In this document: positions 1-8,097 of the stretch, piece by piece
Layout of the letters: each line of letters opens with the position of its first letter
How positions within the stretch are numbered: position 1 is the stretch's first letter
From: SB21 sp964415295
GTDB lineage: Bacteria; CLD3; SB21
Direction of reading: 5' to 3'
Length of the DNA stretch: 64,000 nucleotides
Assembly: GCA_964415295.1 (NCBI GenBank)
Contig: CAYPYN010000005.1
Span: 367,478 to 431,477 of the forward strand
Notes under the pieces: model-generated
Databases searched by the model: none
What the model saw: the letters and a program-made list of their open reading frames with translations, nothing else
What the model was told of the DNA's origin: nothing
Position numbers and translations under genes: made by a program

Positions 1-183
1 AATGTTGGACATTTCTTTGAAAATCGTATTCATAAGGCGCATGAACTGCCCTAACTGGAACATGGATTTTCGCATTTTCAGCAGAAAAAGTATCTGCAGG
101 ATCAGCAAAACAGAAAATAGTCCTACGATAAGAAACAGCAGGCTCTCTACCGAAAAGATTTCCAGATCGCCAAAAACTCTCAT
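1..183 (-). CDS. Small single-span membrane protein, 3' part cut by window edge
   Basis: An open minus-strand frame starts with ATG at 183 and is still open at base 1, giving 61 residues. Residues about 12-36 are a strongly hydrophobic stretch rich in Leu, Ile, Val and Phe, followed by a basic and amphipathic segment (KMRKSMFQLGQFMRLMN). This looks like one N-terminal membrane anchor with a cytoplasmic helix. A purine-rich stretch (AAAGAAAGAAG) lies just upstream of the ATG. The gene is divergent from rny, with 187 bases between the two starts. I do not recognise a family. The plus-strand frame over the same bases has no coding character. Confidence 0.5.
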   Translation of the reverse strand, partial: MRVFGDLEIFSVESLLFLIVGLFSVLLILQILFLLKMRKSMFQLGQFMRLMNTIFKEMSNI

Positions 184-370
184 GATTCTTCTTTCTTTGA
201 ATTACCCGAATGTAACAACGGAGCTTCAAAAAATCAAATTATTACGCGATAAAACGGCCCCGCCTTCCATCAAAAAAACTTGCAATTATAATGATTTCAT
301 GCTATTATTGTAGTTACGTACGACTATATTTTTTAACGAATTAGACCGAAAGTTTCAAAGGAAGATAGAT

Positions 371-1999
371 ATGGAATCCATAAGTATTATCATCATGATA
401 TTAACCGGTATCGTGATGTTCATTACAGGCTGGATATTGGCTAAGTTTGTCGGCCGCAACAAGGTTTCTGAAATCAAAAAGATCGCCGAGAATACTTTGA
501 GAGAAGCGCACCGAGAGGCTGAAGCCATCAAAAAAGACGCTCAAGTCAAAGCCAAAGAACGGCTCCATCAGATAAAGATGAAGATCACGGGAGAATTTGA
601 CGAGCGCGAAAAACGATTGAAGCAGTACGAGGGCCGTCTTTCCAATCGCGAAAGGGACTTGCGGCAGAAGGTCAATGCGCATCTGGAGAAAGAACAAAAA
701 GTAGCTCAGATGGAAAAGGCTCTGGCCGCTGAACAGGATCAGGTTCACGCCAAACTTCAGCAGATCGATCAACTCGCTCAGCAGCAAATGGAAAAACTGG
801 AAAAAGTGACCGGATTGTCTCTGGAAGAAGCCAAAAAGCAATTCCTGGAATCGGTATCGAAACGTGCTCAAAAAGAAGCGGCGGAACTGATGCTTCAGAT
901 AAAAACGGAAGCTCAGCAAAAAGCTACGCATGAAGCCAAATGGATTCTCTCCGACACTATACAGCGGCTGGCTTCCGATCACACGGCCGAAAGCACGCTG
1001 ACCACGGTCGACCTGCCCAATGAACGGATCAAAGGCGCTATTATCGGTCGCGAAGGCCGGAATATCAAAGCTTTTGAACAAGCGACAGGTATCAAAGTGA
1101 TCATAGACGATACGCCTGAAGTTGTACTCATGTCGGGATTTGATCCCGTCAAACGCGAGATAGCACGCGTTGCCATGACACGTATGGTTGAAAATCCCAA
1201 TATTCAACCCGAACAGATCGAAGATATTGTGGAAAGAGCGCGAAAGCAGGTCGAAAACGTGATGACCAAAGCATCGGACGAAGTAATCAATTCCCTCAAC
1301 ATCAAGAACGTGGCGCCGGAGATGAAGATGCTCCTCGGCCGTCTGAAATACCGCACCAGTTACGGTCAGAATGTTTTGCAGCATTCCAAAGAAGTGGCTC
1401 TGCTCGCGGGAACTATGGCGGCGGAACTCGGCTATGATGTTCAGTTGGCGCGGCGGGCGGGCCTATTTCACGACATCGGTAAAGCCGTGAGCAACGACAC
1501 GGAAGGCAGCCACGTCACGATCGGCGTAGAGGTTACGACGCGATGCAAAGAACATGAAGTAGTGATCAACTCTGTTCTGGCTCATCACGACGAGGCGGAA
1601 CCCATTCATCCGATCTCCCATCTGGTCACGGCCGCCGACATTATCAGCGGATCGCGCCCTGGTGCCCGCCGCGAACCTCTTGAAGCTTATGGTGCGAGAA
1701 TCGAAAAACTGGAGCAGATAGCCCATCAATTCGAAGGCGTATCGAAGGTTTACGCAATTTATGCCGGACGCGAGATCCGGATCGTTGTGGAAGCGGACAA
1801 GATCGATGACGCGCGGGCCGCTATGCTCAGTTCCGAAGTGGCAACCAAGATCCAAAATGAAATGCAGTACCCCGGTCAGATCAAAGTGGTTGTCATCCGC
1901 GAGAGACGCGTCGTACGCTATACCAACAGTGCCGCCGCCTCGGTAGACGAGAACAAGGTCGAAGAAGATTTTGCGGGTGAGTCCGGAAATTCCATGTGA
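371..1999 (+). CDS. rny: Ribonuclease Y
   Basis: Membrane-anchored endoribonuclease that starts mRNA decay. The 542 residues show the full family architecture: an N-terminal transmembrane helix (about 5-25), a long charged coiled coil (about 30-190), a KH RNA-binding domain with its GREGRN loop near 225-230, and an HD phosphohydrolase domain with the metal-binding His-Asp of LFHDIGKA near 367-368. Length is close to the usual 510-550. The start at 371 follows an AAAGGAAG ribosome site by about 8 bases. No terminator is obvious before bioY, 115 bases downstream. Identification is firm. Confidence 0.97.
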   Translation: MESISIIIMILTGIVMFITGWILAKFVGRNKVSEIKKIAENTLREAHREAEAIKKDAQVKAKERLHQIKMKITGEFDEREKRLKQYEGRLSNRERDLRQKVNAHLEKEQKVAQMEKALAAEQDQVHAKLQQIDQLAQQQMEKLEKVTGLSLEEAKKQFLESVSKRAQKEAAELMLQIKTEAQQKATHEAKWILSDTIQRLASDHTAESTLTTVDLPNERIKGAIIGREGRNIKAFEQATGIKVIIDDTPEVVLMSGFDPVKREIARVAMTRMVENPNIQPEQIEDIVERARKQVENVMTKASDEVINSLNIKNVAPEMKMLLGRLKYRTSYGQNVLQHSKEVALLAGTMAAELGYDVQLARRAGLFHDIGKAVSNDTEGSHVTIGVEVTTRCKEHEVVINSVLAHHDEAEPIHPISHLVTAADIISGSRPGARREPLEAYGARIEKLEQIAHQFEGVSKVYAIYAGREIRIVVEADKIDDARAAMLSSEVATKIQNEMQYPGQIKVVVIRERRVVRYTNSAAASVDENKVEEDFAGESGNSM

Positions 2000-2020
2000 T
2001 GTTCCCGCTCAGAAAAAAAC

Positions 2021-2050
2021 TTGCATATTTTGAACTAATTAACCTAAATT
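2021..2050 (+). promoter_or_regulatory. Possible promoter of bioY, with a 7-base direct repeat
   Basis: TTGCAT (2021-2026) and TAAATT (2045-2050) are 18 bases apart in the gap between rny and bioY. The heptamer AATTAAC occurs at 2037-2043 and again at 2047-2053, one helical turn apart, overlapping the -10 box. It does not resemble the BirA operator consensus I know, so any biotin control is speculative. Confidence 0.3.
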
Positions 2051-2114
2051 AACGCTGTTCTTCACTAAAAAAACATTTCCCAGAGCAATTCGGCTCAACC
2101 CCAGGAGTTTTTCT

Positions 2115-2669
2115 ATGAATTCATCCCAAGTTCGAACTGTCGATAATTCGTTATTGAAACAATTTACCGCCGTCATGATCTTTTCTCTGCTGACAGCGGT
2201 TGGTGCGTGGATCGAGATCCCGCTTCCATTTACACCTGTTCCTATCACATTGCAAACCATGTTTGTGACTTTAGCCGGCGCATGGCTCGGTGCCAAACGC
2301 GGCGCTTTGTCGCAAATCGTCTATCTTTCTTACGGCATTTGCGGATTGCCGGTATTTGCCGGCGGCGCCAGCAGTTTTGCGCAATTGCTGGGTCCTTCGG
2401 GCGGTTACCTGATCGGTTTTCCGGTTGCGGCATTCGTAACAGGCTTGCTGGTTTCGAGGGACAAAGGATTCTACTGGAATCTCGGCGCCTGTATCCTCGG
2501 CAGTTTACCTATTCTTCTGATCGGCTCTTTGCAGTTAAATATCCTGACCGGCGGAAATCTGACCGAAGCCTTCCGGCTCGGTTTTATCCCTTTCCTTGCC
2601 GGTGATTTCATTAAGTGCGTTGTGGCCGCCGCCGTTTTTACGGCCGCCGTCCGGATGCGCTCCAAATAG
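2115..2669 (+). CDS. bioY: Biotin transporter BioY
   Basis: Substrate-binding membrane S-component for biotin uptake of the ECF type. The protein is 184 residues and almost entirely hydrophobic with about six membrane segments. It carries typical BioY stretches: IPLPFTPVPITLQTMFV near the N-terminus, LAGAWLGAKRGALSQIVYL, and GGYLIGFPVAAFVTG. Length matches the family. The ATG at 2115 is preceded by CCAGGAG. No EcfA or EcfT genes are adjacent, so it either works alone, as some BioY proteins do, or shares an energising module encoded elsewhere. No other biotin gene lies in the window. Confidence 0.93.
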   Translation: MNSSQVRTVDNSLLKQFTAVMIFSLLTAVGAWIEIPLPFTPVPITLQTMFVTLAGAWLGAKRGALSQIVYLSYGICGLPVFAGGASSFAQLLGPSGGYLIGFPVAAFVTGLLVSRDKGFYWNLGACILGSLPILLIGSLQLNILTGGNLTEAFRLGFIPFLAGDFIKCVVAAAVFTAAVRMRSK

Positions 2670-2709
2670 ATCATTGAGAATCGTCATTTTACAAGCAAAA
2701 GGTTGAAAT

Positions 2710-4494
2710 ATGGGCGCGGAACTTCAGGAGTTTCTGAAATACTCGGAACAAGAAGCGGTCAATAGACTGTTGAACGATGTGGTGGGCAAGCTCCGCAGCG
2801 GCCAATATACGGCCGAAGGGATGAGCGGAGAGACTCTTGAGACGGTCGTGAGTGCCGTTAAGACCTTCACCGAACAGCAGGTCAATCTCAAGAAAAAACT
2901 GACACGCATCGGATCGGCGCTTTCCGCGGAAAGAAATCTGGATGCCTTGCTTGAAATGATCGTTGTCGAAGCGATGAATTTTACCAATGCGGACGGTGGA
3001 ACGCTCTATATCAAGACGCCGGACGATCGTGGCATTGCTTTTAAAATCATGAGAACCAAATCACTCAATTTCGCGATGGGCGGTACGAGCGGCAAGGCCA
3101 TTCCTTTTCCGCCGGTAAAATTGTTCAAGGACGACGGATCAAGAAATGAACAACAGGTTTCGGCCTACGTGGCTCTGACAGGGAAGACGGTTAATATTCC
3201 CGACGTATATGAGGTCGAAGGATTTGATTTTCAGGGAACAAAAGGTTTTGACAAAAATACGGGCTATCGTTCCAAGTCGATGATGGTGATCGCCATGCGC
3301 AATCACGAGGACGAGATCATCGGCGTTCTGCAACTTCTCAATGCCGTCGATAAAGACGGCCAGGTGATCGCGTTTTCGAGCGATTATCAGGAACTGATCG
3401 AATCGCTGGCATCGCAGGCGGCCGTGGCCATCACCAATACGGCACTGATCCACGACTTAAAAGCCCTGTTGGATTCCTTCATACAAGTAATCGCTAGCGC
3501 TATCGACGAAAAGTCACCTTACACCGGCGGTCATATTCGCCGTGTCGCCGAATTAACATCCGATATCGCGCGGGGCCTTGCCAATTCCACCGATGAAAAG
3601 TGGAAAGATTTCAGGATGAATGAGGACGAACATAATGAACTCCGGATCGCGGGCTGGATGCACGATATCGGTAAGATCACCACGCCGGAATATGTAGTAG
3701 ATAAGGCTACCAAGCTAGAGACGATCTACGACCGAGTCAATACGGTGATAGCCAAATTTGAGATCATCAAACGAGAAATCGAACTCGATTACCTGCGGCA
3801 GAAAGAAAAATTATCCAAATCAAAATCAAAAGATAAGAACAAGAAGATCAAGATTCTTCAAAAGGAATTTGAAGAACGAATCAAACAGGTGGATGACGAT
3901 CTGGCGTTTATCAAGGTATCCAACATCGGAGGCGAGTTTATGGAGCAGGCCAAGATCGACCGTTTGCTGAAAATAGCCGCACAGAAAATTAAGATCGAAG
4001 GAAACGAATTACCGCTGCTGACCGATAACGAAATTCAAAATCTTTCCATCAAACGCGGCACTCTGACCGACGAAGAACGTATCGTTATCCAAAATCACGT
4101 GGTGCTGACGATCAAAATGCTCCAGAAGCTCCCATGGCCGAAGAAGCTCAGCCGTGTGACCGAATGGGCAGGCGGGCATCATGAAAAACTGGACGGAACG
4201 GGTTATCCCAACGGTTTAAAAGCGGAACAACTTTCGACGCCGGCCCGCATTATGGCCGTCGCGGATATTTTTGAAGCCTTGACCGCGGCCGACCGTCCTT
4301 ACAAACCCGGTAAGAAAATTTCCGAATGTATCAAGATCCTCACGTTCATGGTCAAAGACAATCATATTGACAAGGATATTGTCGATTTCTTCATCAAATC
4401 CGGCATGGCGCAGGAATATGCCAAGAAGGAGTTGAAAGATTATCAACTTGATACATTTGTTTATGACGGAAAAGAATACGACTGCAGAAAATAG
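2710..4494 (+). CDS. GAF and HD-GYP domain signalling protein
   Basis: Predicted cyclic-di-GMP phosphodiesterase with a sensory GAF domain. The 594 residues comprise an N-terminal helical region, a GAF domain (about 60-245, ending in LIESLASQAAVAITN), and an HD-GYP domain. The HD pair is in GWMHDIGKI (about 318-319), and HHEKLDGTGYP (about 489-499) is the GYP signature. Between HD and GYP there is an unusually long charged insert (about 335-430, very rich in Lys and Glu, coiled-coil-like). All expected metal-binding His and Asp residues appear present, so the enzyme is probably active. The start follows AAAAGG. The gene is 40 bases after bioY, on the same strand. Confidence 0.9.
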   Translation: MGAELQEFLKYSEQEAVNRLLNDVVGKLRSGQYTAEGMSGETLETVVSAVKTFTEQQVNLKKKLTRIGSALSAERNLDALLEMIVVEAMNFTNADGGTLYIKTPDDRGIAFKIMRTKSLNFAMGGTSGKAIPFPPVKLFKDDGSRNEQQVSAYVALTGKTVNIPDVYEVEGFDFQGTKGFDKNTGYRSKSMMVIAMRNHEDEIIGVLQLLNAVDKDGQVIAFSSDYQELIESLASQAAVAITNTALIHDLKALLDSFIQVIASAIDEKSPYTGGHIRRVAELTSDIARGLANSTDEKWKDFRMNEDEHNELRIAGWMHDIGKITTPEYVVDKATKLETIYDRVNTVIAKFEIIKREIELDYLRQKEKLSKSKSKDKNKKIKILQKEFEERIKQVDDDLAFIKVSNIGGEFMEQAKIDRLLKIAAQKIKIEGNELPLLTDNEIQNLSIKRGTLTDEERIVIQNHVVLTIKMLQKLPWPKKLSRVTEWAGGHHEKLDGTGYPNGLKAEQLSTPARIMAVADIFEALTAADRPYKPGKKISECIKILTFMVKDNHIDKDIVDFFIKSGMAQEYAKKELKDYQLDTFVYDGKEYDCRK

Positions 4495-4595
4495 ACCCTC
4501 TAATTACACATCGTACCATTTCCTGCCCTTGATGAATCTCTGCGCAGGTGGATCACGCCCTTCGCGGTTCAATAAAAAATAGAAGAACACCTATC

Positions 4596-5384
4596 ATGAG
4601 GACGGCTAAAGCACTCACCATTGCGGGTTCAGATTCAGGCGGAGGCGCAGGTATTCAGGCTGATCTGAAGACCTTTTCGGCCTTGGGAGTATACGGCGCT
4701 TCGGTGATCACCAGTATCACAGCACAGAACACCGTCGGCGTTACAGGTATCCAGAACATCGAGATTTCAATGATCGAAAAGCAGATCGCAGCGGTCATGA
4801 CGGATATCGGCGCCCATGCCGTAAAAACCGGTATGCTCTCTACGTCGGAAATTATCGAAACGGTGGCTGCAGGTGTCGCAATATTCAAGATAAAAAAACT
4901 TGTCATCGATCCCGTCATGGTTGCCAAAAGCGGCGACAAACTGCTTCAGGACAGCGCCGTTCGTTCCCTCATTTCAAAACTCATTCCTCTGGCGTACGTT
5001 ATCACACCCAATATTCCTGAAGCGGAAGTGCTTACCGGTGAAAAGATAGTCTCAATTGAAGACATGGAAAAAGCCTGCCGCCGGATCCGGGATATGGGAA
5101 GCCGATGCGTTGTCGTCAAAGGCGGTCATTTGAAAAAAGAAGCCATCGATGTGTTGTTTGACGGGAAAAGAATGTACCGCCTCAAAAGCCCTCGCATCCG
5201 ATCGAAAAATACGCATGGAACAGGTTGTACTTTCAGCGCGGCGATAACGGCCCATTTGGCCAAAGGATGGACGGTCATTGATGCCGTACAATCTTCGAAA
5301 CGATACATCACTGCCGCTATTAAAAACGCTTACCCGATCGGCCGCGGTCACGGGCCGGTTCACCATTTTTATAAATACTACTGA
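4596..5384 (+). CDS. thiD: Hydroxymethylpyrimidine/phosphomethylpyrimidine kinase
   Basis: Phosphorylates HMP and HMP-phosphate for thiamine synthesis. The protein is 262 residues, the usual length for a stand-alone ThiD. It has the ribokinase-fold N-terminal ALTIAGSDSGGGAGIQADLK motif, the ITAQNTVGV stretch, VIDPVMVAKSGD, and the anion-hole and catalytic GTGCTFSAAI motif near residue 208. The ATG at 4596 fits the family N-terminus; a longer frame from 4548 only adds a non-conserved tail. No TPP riboswitch was recognised upstream and no other thi gene is nearby. The stop at 5382-5384 is two bases before the next start, suggesting translational coupling. Confidence 0.95.
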   Translation: MRTAKALTIAGSDSGGGAGIQADLKTFSALGVYGASVITSITAQNTVGVTGIQNIEISMIEKQIAAVMTDIGAHAVKTGMLSTSEIIETVAAGVAIFKIKKLVIDPVMVAKSGDKLLQDSAVRSLISKLIPLAYVITPNIPEAEVLTGEKIVSIEDMEKACRRIRDMGSRCVVVKGGHLKKEAIDVLFDGKRMYRLKSPRIRSKNTHGTGCTFSAAITAHLAKGWTVIDAVQSSKRYITAAIKNAYPIGRGHGPVHHFYKYY

Positions 5385-5386
5385 TC

Positions 5387-5908
5387 ATGAGTCATTTAGC
5401 AAACGCCTCGAAACCCAAATCGTACACGGCCCAAAAATTCCTGATCTGGATTGCAGTAATTCCGCTCACTATTTTTGCCGTCTTTATCCTTGCGGCAGCC
5501 CTAAGTGATATTCTGACGGGAAACTATGTGATTCAGGAAGACCCGGCTTCCGGTAAAACCACGCTCGGCATATTGATAGGGATGGGGCTATGCGCGGGAC
5601 TATTGCCGGCCATTTTTGTAGTCTTGCTTGTTCGCAGACTGATCCGGATCAAGGCCCTGGAGAAGAAACAATCTGACACGGCGTTTCAGGACAGTATTCT
5701 CGAATTGGCCAAGAGATCCGGTGGAAAGCTCACCGTGCTTGAGACGACGACCGAATTGAATATGAGCCTTAACGAGGCCAATGAAGCACTCAATCGGTTT
5801 GTATCCATGGGCTTGGCCAGATTGCAGGTGAGCGAATCGGGCGTACTTGTTTATCATTTCGATCAATTCATAAGTCCCGATGAGAAACACAGGGCCGAAA
5901 CCGTCTGA
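5387..5908 (+). CDS. Two-helix membrane protein with a C-terminal winged-helix-like region
   Basis: A 173-residue protein of no recognised family. Two hydrophobic segments (about 20-45 and 62-85) are separated by a short polar loop. The C-terminal half (about 98-160) reads like a small helix-turn-helix fold (ILELAKRSGGKLTVLETT, then LNEANEALNRFVSMGLARL), similar in style to winged-helix domains found on small membrane proteins in several phyla. It lies between thiD and prmC with almost no spacing on either side. No ribosome site is visible, consistent with coupling to thiD. The winged-helix reading is inferred from pattern only. Confidence 0.75.
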   Translation: MSHLANASKPKSYTAQKFLIWIAVIPLTIFAVFILAAALSDILTGNYVIQEDPASGKTTLGILIGMGLCAGLLPAIFVVLLVRRLIRIKALEKKQSDTAFQDSILELAKRSGGKLTVLETTTELNMSLNEANEALNRFVSMGLARLQVSESGVLVYHFDQFISPDEKHRAETV

Positions 5909-5909
5909 C

Positions 5910-6818
5910 ATGGGAGAGGAGACCGCAAAAAAGAACTGGAAGCTTGGGGAGATACTCGGCTGGTCTGTGGAATTCCTCACGGGAAAACAATTTGAAAATC
6001 CGCGTCTGAATGTCGAATGGCTGCTGTGTCATGCGCTCAATTGCAAGCGGATCGATCTCTATGCGGATTTTGACCGGCCTTTGACCAAGTCAGAAATCGA
6101 CCGTTTCAAAACGATCTTATTGAGGCGTGTCGATCACGAGCCTCTGCAATACATCGTCGGCACAACCGATTTTATGGGACTCACTTTTGAAGTTACGACC
6201 GATGTCTTGATCCCACGGCCCGATACGGAACGGGTGGTTGAAATTGCACTGGACGTTTGCCGGTCTGTGCAGACGGAGGCGGTTAGAATTCTGGACATCG
6301 GGACCGGGAGCGGGGCCATCGCCATTTCCCTTGTTCATTACTTGCGTAAGTATTCCATACCATATGCCATGACGGCGCTTGACATAAGTTCGAAAGCGCT
6401 CGAAGTGGCCGTACGAAACGCAAATGCGATCTTGGGCGAAAACGATATTCGATTTGAACAAGGCGATCTGTTATCGGGAACCGGTATAGAAAAACTCCAC
6501 GGTTCTTTCGATATGATCATTTCCAACCCTCCTTATATTTCCGAAGAAGAATTTGCGGTATTACCAAAAGAAGTGAAAGAACACGAACCGGCTCTTGCCT
6601 TAAAAGCGGAGGAGAATGGATTGGCGTTTTACAGGAAGATCGCCGAAGTTTCAAAACATTTTTTTCATTCGAAATTGTCAAAAAAACATGTAATTTTAGA
6701 GGTTGGTTACGATCAAGCCCAGCGGGTGAAGGGTATTCTCGTACAACACGGTTATGATGTGACTTTATATAAAGATTATCATCAGGTTGATCGTGTTGTT
6801 TGCGGTTGTATTCATTAA
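5910..6818 (+). CDS. prmC: Peptide chain release factor glutamine methyltransferase
   Basis: Methylates the Gln of the GGQ motif in release factors RF1 and RF2, using SAM. The chosen product is 302 residues. It shows an N-terminal helical domain, the SAM-binding loop ILDIGTGSGAIAIS (about 128-140), and the catalytic NPPY tetrad in MIISNPPYISEEE (about 206-209), with the family phrase HEPALAL downstream. I prefer ATG 5910, immediately after the preceding stop. An in-frame ATG at 5880 would overlap the upstream gene by 29 bases and add ten non-conserved residues. The last base of the stop codon is the first base of an in-frame ATG of the next gene. Confidence 0.94.
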   Translation: MGEETAKKNWKLGEILGWSVEFLTGKQFENPRLNVEWLLCHALNCKRIDLYADFDRPLTKSEIDRFKTILLRRVDHEPLQYIVGTTDFMGLTFEVTTDVLIPRPDTERVVEIALDVCRSVQTEAVRILDIGTGSGAIAISLVHYLRKYSIPYAMTALDISSKALEVAVRNANAILGENDIRFEQGDLLSGTGIEKLHGSFDMIISNPPYISEEEFAVLPKEVKEHEPALALKAEENGLAFYRKIAEVSKHFFHSKLSKKHVILEVGYDQAQRVKGILVQHGYDVTLYKDYHQVDRVVCGCIH

Positions 6819-6835
6819 TGAAACAGGAGATCACC

Positions 6836-8053
6836 GTGAGTGAATCAGAGATCCAAAACCGCTACGAAGAGCTTCTAAACAGCCTTCCGGACGGAATTTT
6901 TATCATAGATGCGCATGGCAAAATAAGTTTAGCGAATTCCGCCGCCGCGACGATACTGGGATTTACGGACAAAAAGATGTTCGTCGGCATGAGTGTCAAC
7001 GAACTGTATGCCAATCCCGGCGATCATGATGCCTTATTGTCTATTCTGGGGCACCGCGGCAAAGCCGACAAAGCCATTTTTGACTGGAAAAAGAAGAACG
7101 GCGAAACCACTCTGATCGAACTTACGGCAACGCCCGTTCACGACCATGTGGGGCACATCCAGGGGTTCTACGGGATATTCAGGGATATCAGCAGTAAACT
7201 CCAGAGCCAGATTGCGCAGCAGGAAACCCTGGCCGAAACGGCCGCCAGGTCGATCGACGAAGATAAATTACTGGAAGTCATCAATTTTTTCCGGGTCGTT
7301 CCGATGTCGTTGATATTGCAGGGCGTTGCGCATAATTTGAATACGCCGCTTGGAACCATCCGTGGGCGCGCGGAGCTCCTCCAGCATCATATCAAAAAGA
7401 ACTCTGGTCTCACGGACGCCATTGCCGATGAAAAAATCAGAACCGACGTGAACCAATTCCTGGCTAAATTGGATAAAGGCATCGGCGAAATCGTGGGTCA
7501 GGTTGACAAGGCTTCGGCGCTGATCAAAGGATTCTCCGACAAAGTTTCCAATGAGATGAATTCCTACGAAGGAGAGTTTGATCTTAATGCGCTGATCGAA
7601 CACGAGATCAAATTCCTCGACTCCAGCCTTTACTTCAAGCACAAGGTGAAAAAGGAAATCGAGCTTGATCCGACCATTCCGCTGGTAAGAGGATTGTACA
7701 GGGATTTCAGTCAGGCGGTCTATAACCTGATCATAGATTCTATGAAGGCCACCGGATCGCTCAACGACAAGATCGCGCGGATCAAAACCTATCATGATCA
7801 AGAGTTTGTTTACGTGGAGATCTCGGATAATCGTGAAATGAGTTCCACCACCGACCTGGCCCGGCATTTGTCGATCAATACCGACACAACCTATGCGGAA
7901 TTGCCGGACGAAGCCCGATTCAGCTACTACGATATCGAGATCGCCAATGCCTCGCGCCTTTTGAGTAAGTACCAGGCGGATCTCAATATTTTCCCCAACA
8001 ACGAACCGAAATTCATCATACAGATCCCGAAATCGATCACCGTACCGCGATAA
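6836..8053 (+). CDS. PAS-domain sensor protein with a degenerate histidine-kinase core
   Basis: The 405-residue product begins with a PAS domain (about 8-125: NSLPDGIFIIDAHGKI to GFYGIFRDIS). A kinase-like region follows, with an H-box-like HNLNTPLGTIRGRAELL, and then an ATPase-like segment ending in the N-box-like QAVYNLIIDSMKA. The expected DxGxG box is replaced by SDNREM and no glycine-rich G2 motif is seen, so ATP binding may be lost. The start is likely GTG 6836, six bases after AGGAG. The ATG at 6818 that overlaps the prmC stop has no ribosome site. No response regulator gene is adjacent. Confidence 0.8.
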   Translation: MSESEIQNRYEELLNSLPDGIFIIDAHGKISLANSAAATILGFTDKKMFVGMSVNELYANPGDHDALLSILGHRGKADKAIFDWKKKNGETTLIELTATPVHDHVGHIQGFYGIFRDISSKLQSQIAQQETLAETAARSIDEDKLLEVINFFRVVPMSLILQGVAHNLNTPLGTIRGRAELLQHHIKKNSGLTDAIADEKIRTDVNQFLAKLDKGIGEIVGQVDKASALIKGFSDKVSNEMNSYEGEFDLNALIEHEIKFLDSSLYFKHKVKKEIELDPTIPLVRGLYRDFSQAVYNLIIDSMKATGSLNDKIARIKTYHDQEFVYVEISDNREMSSTTDLARHLSINTDTTYAELPDEARFSYYDIEIANASRLLSKYQADLNIFPNNEPKFIIQIPKSITVPR

Positions 8054-8097
8054 ATTCGCGGCGGGGATGATTTTAGTAAAGCATTGCCGGAGAACTC

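Noticed and set aside
401..1384. Long antisense open frame (327 codons) opposite rny
   Set aside because: It lies wholly within the rny coding region, is rich in Phe, Leu and His from reverse complement codons, and shows no domain.
2037..2053. AATTAAC direct repeat as a biotin-repressor site
   Set aside because: Does not match known BirA or BioR operators; kept only as part of the possible promoter note.
4495..4595. Possible TPP riboswitch before thiD
   Set aside because: The CUGAGA and ACC-rich core elements of the THI box are absent.
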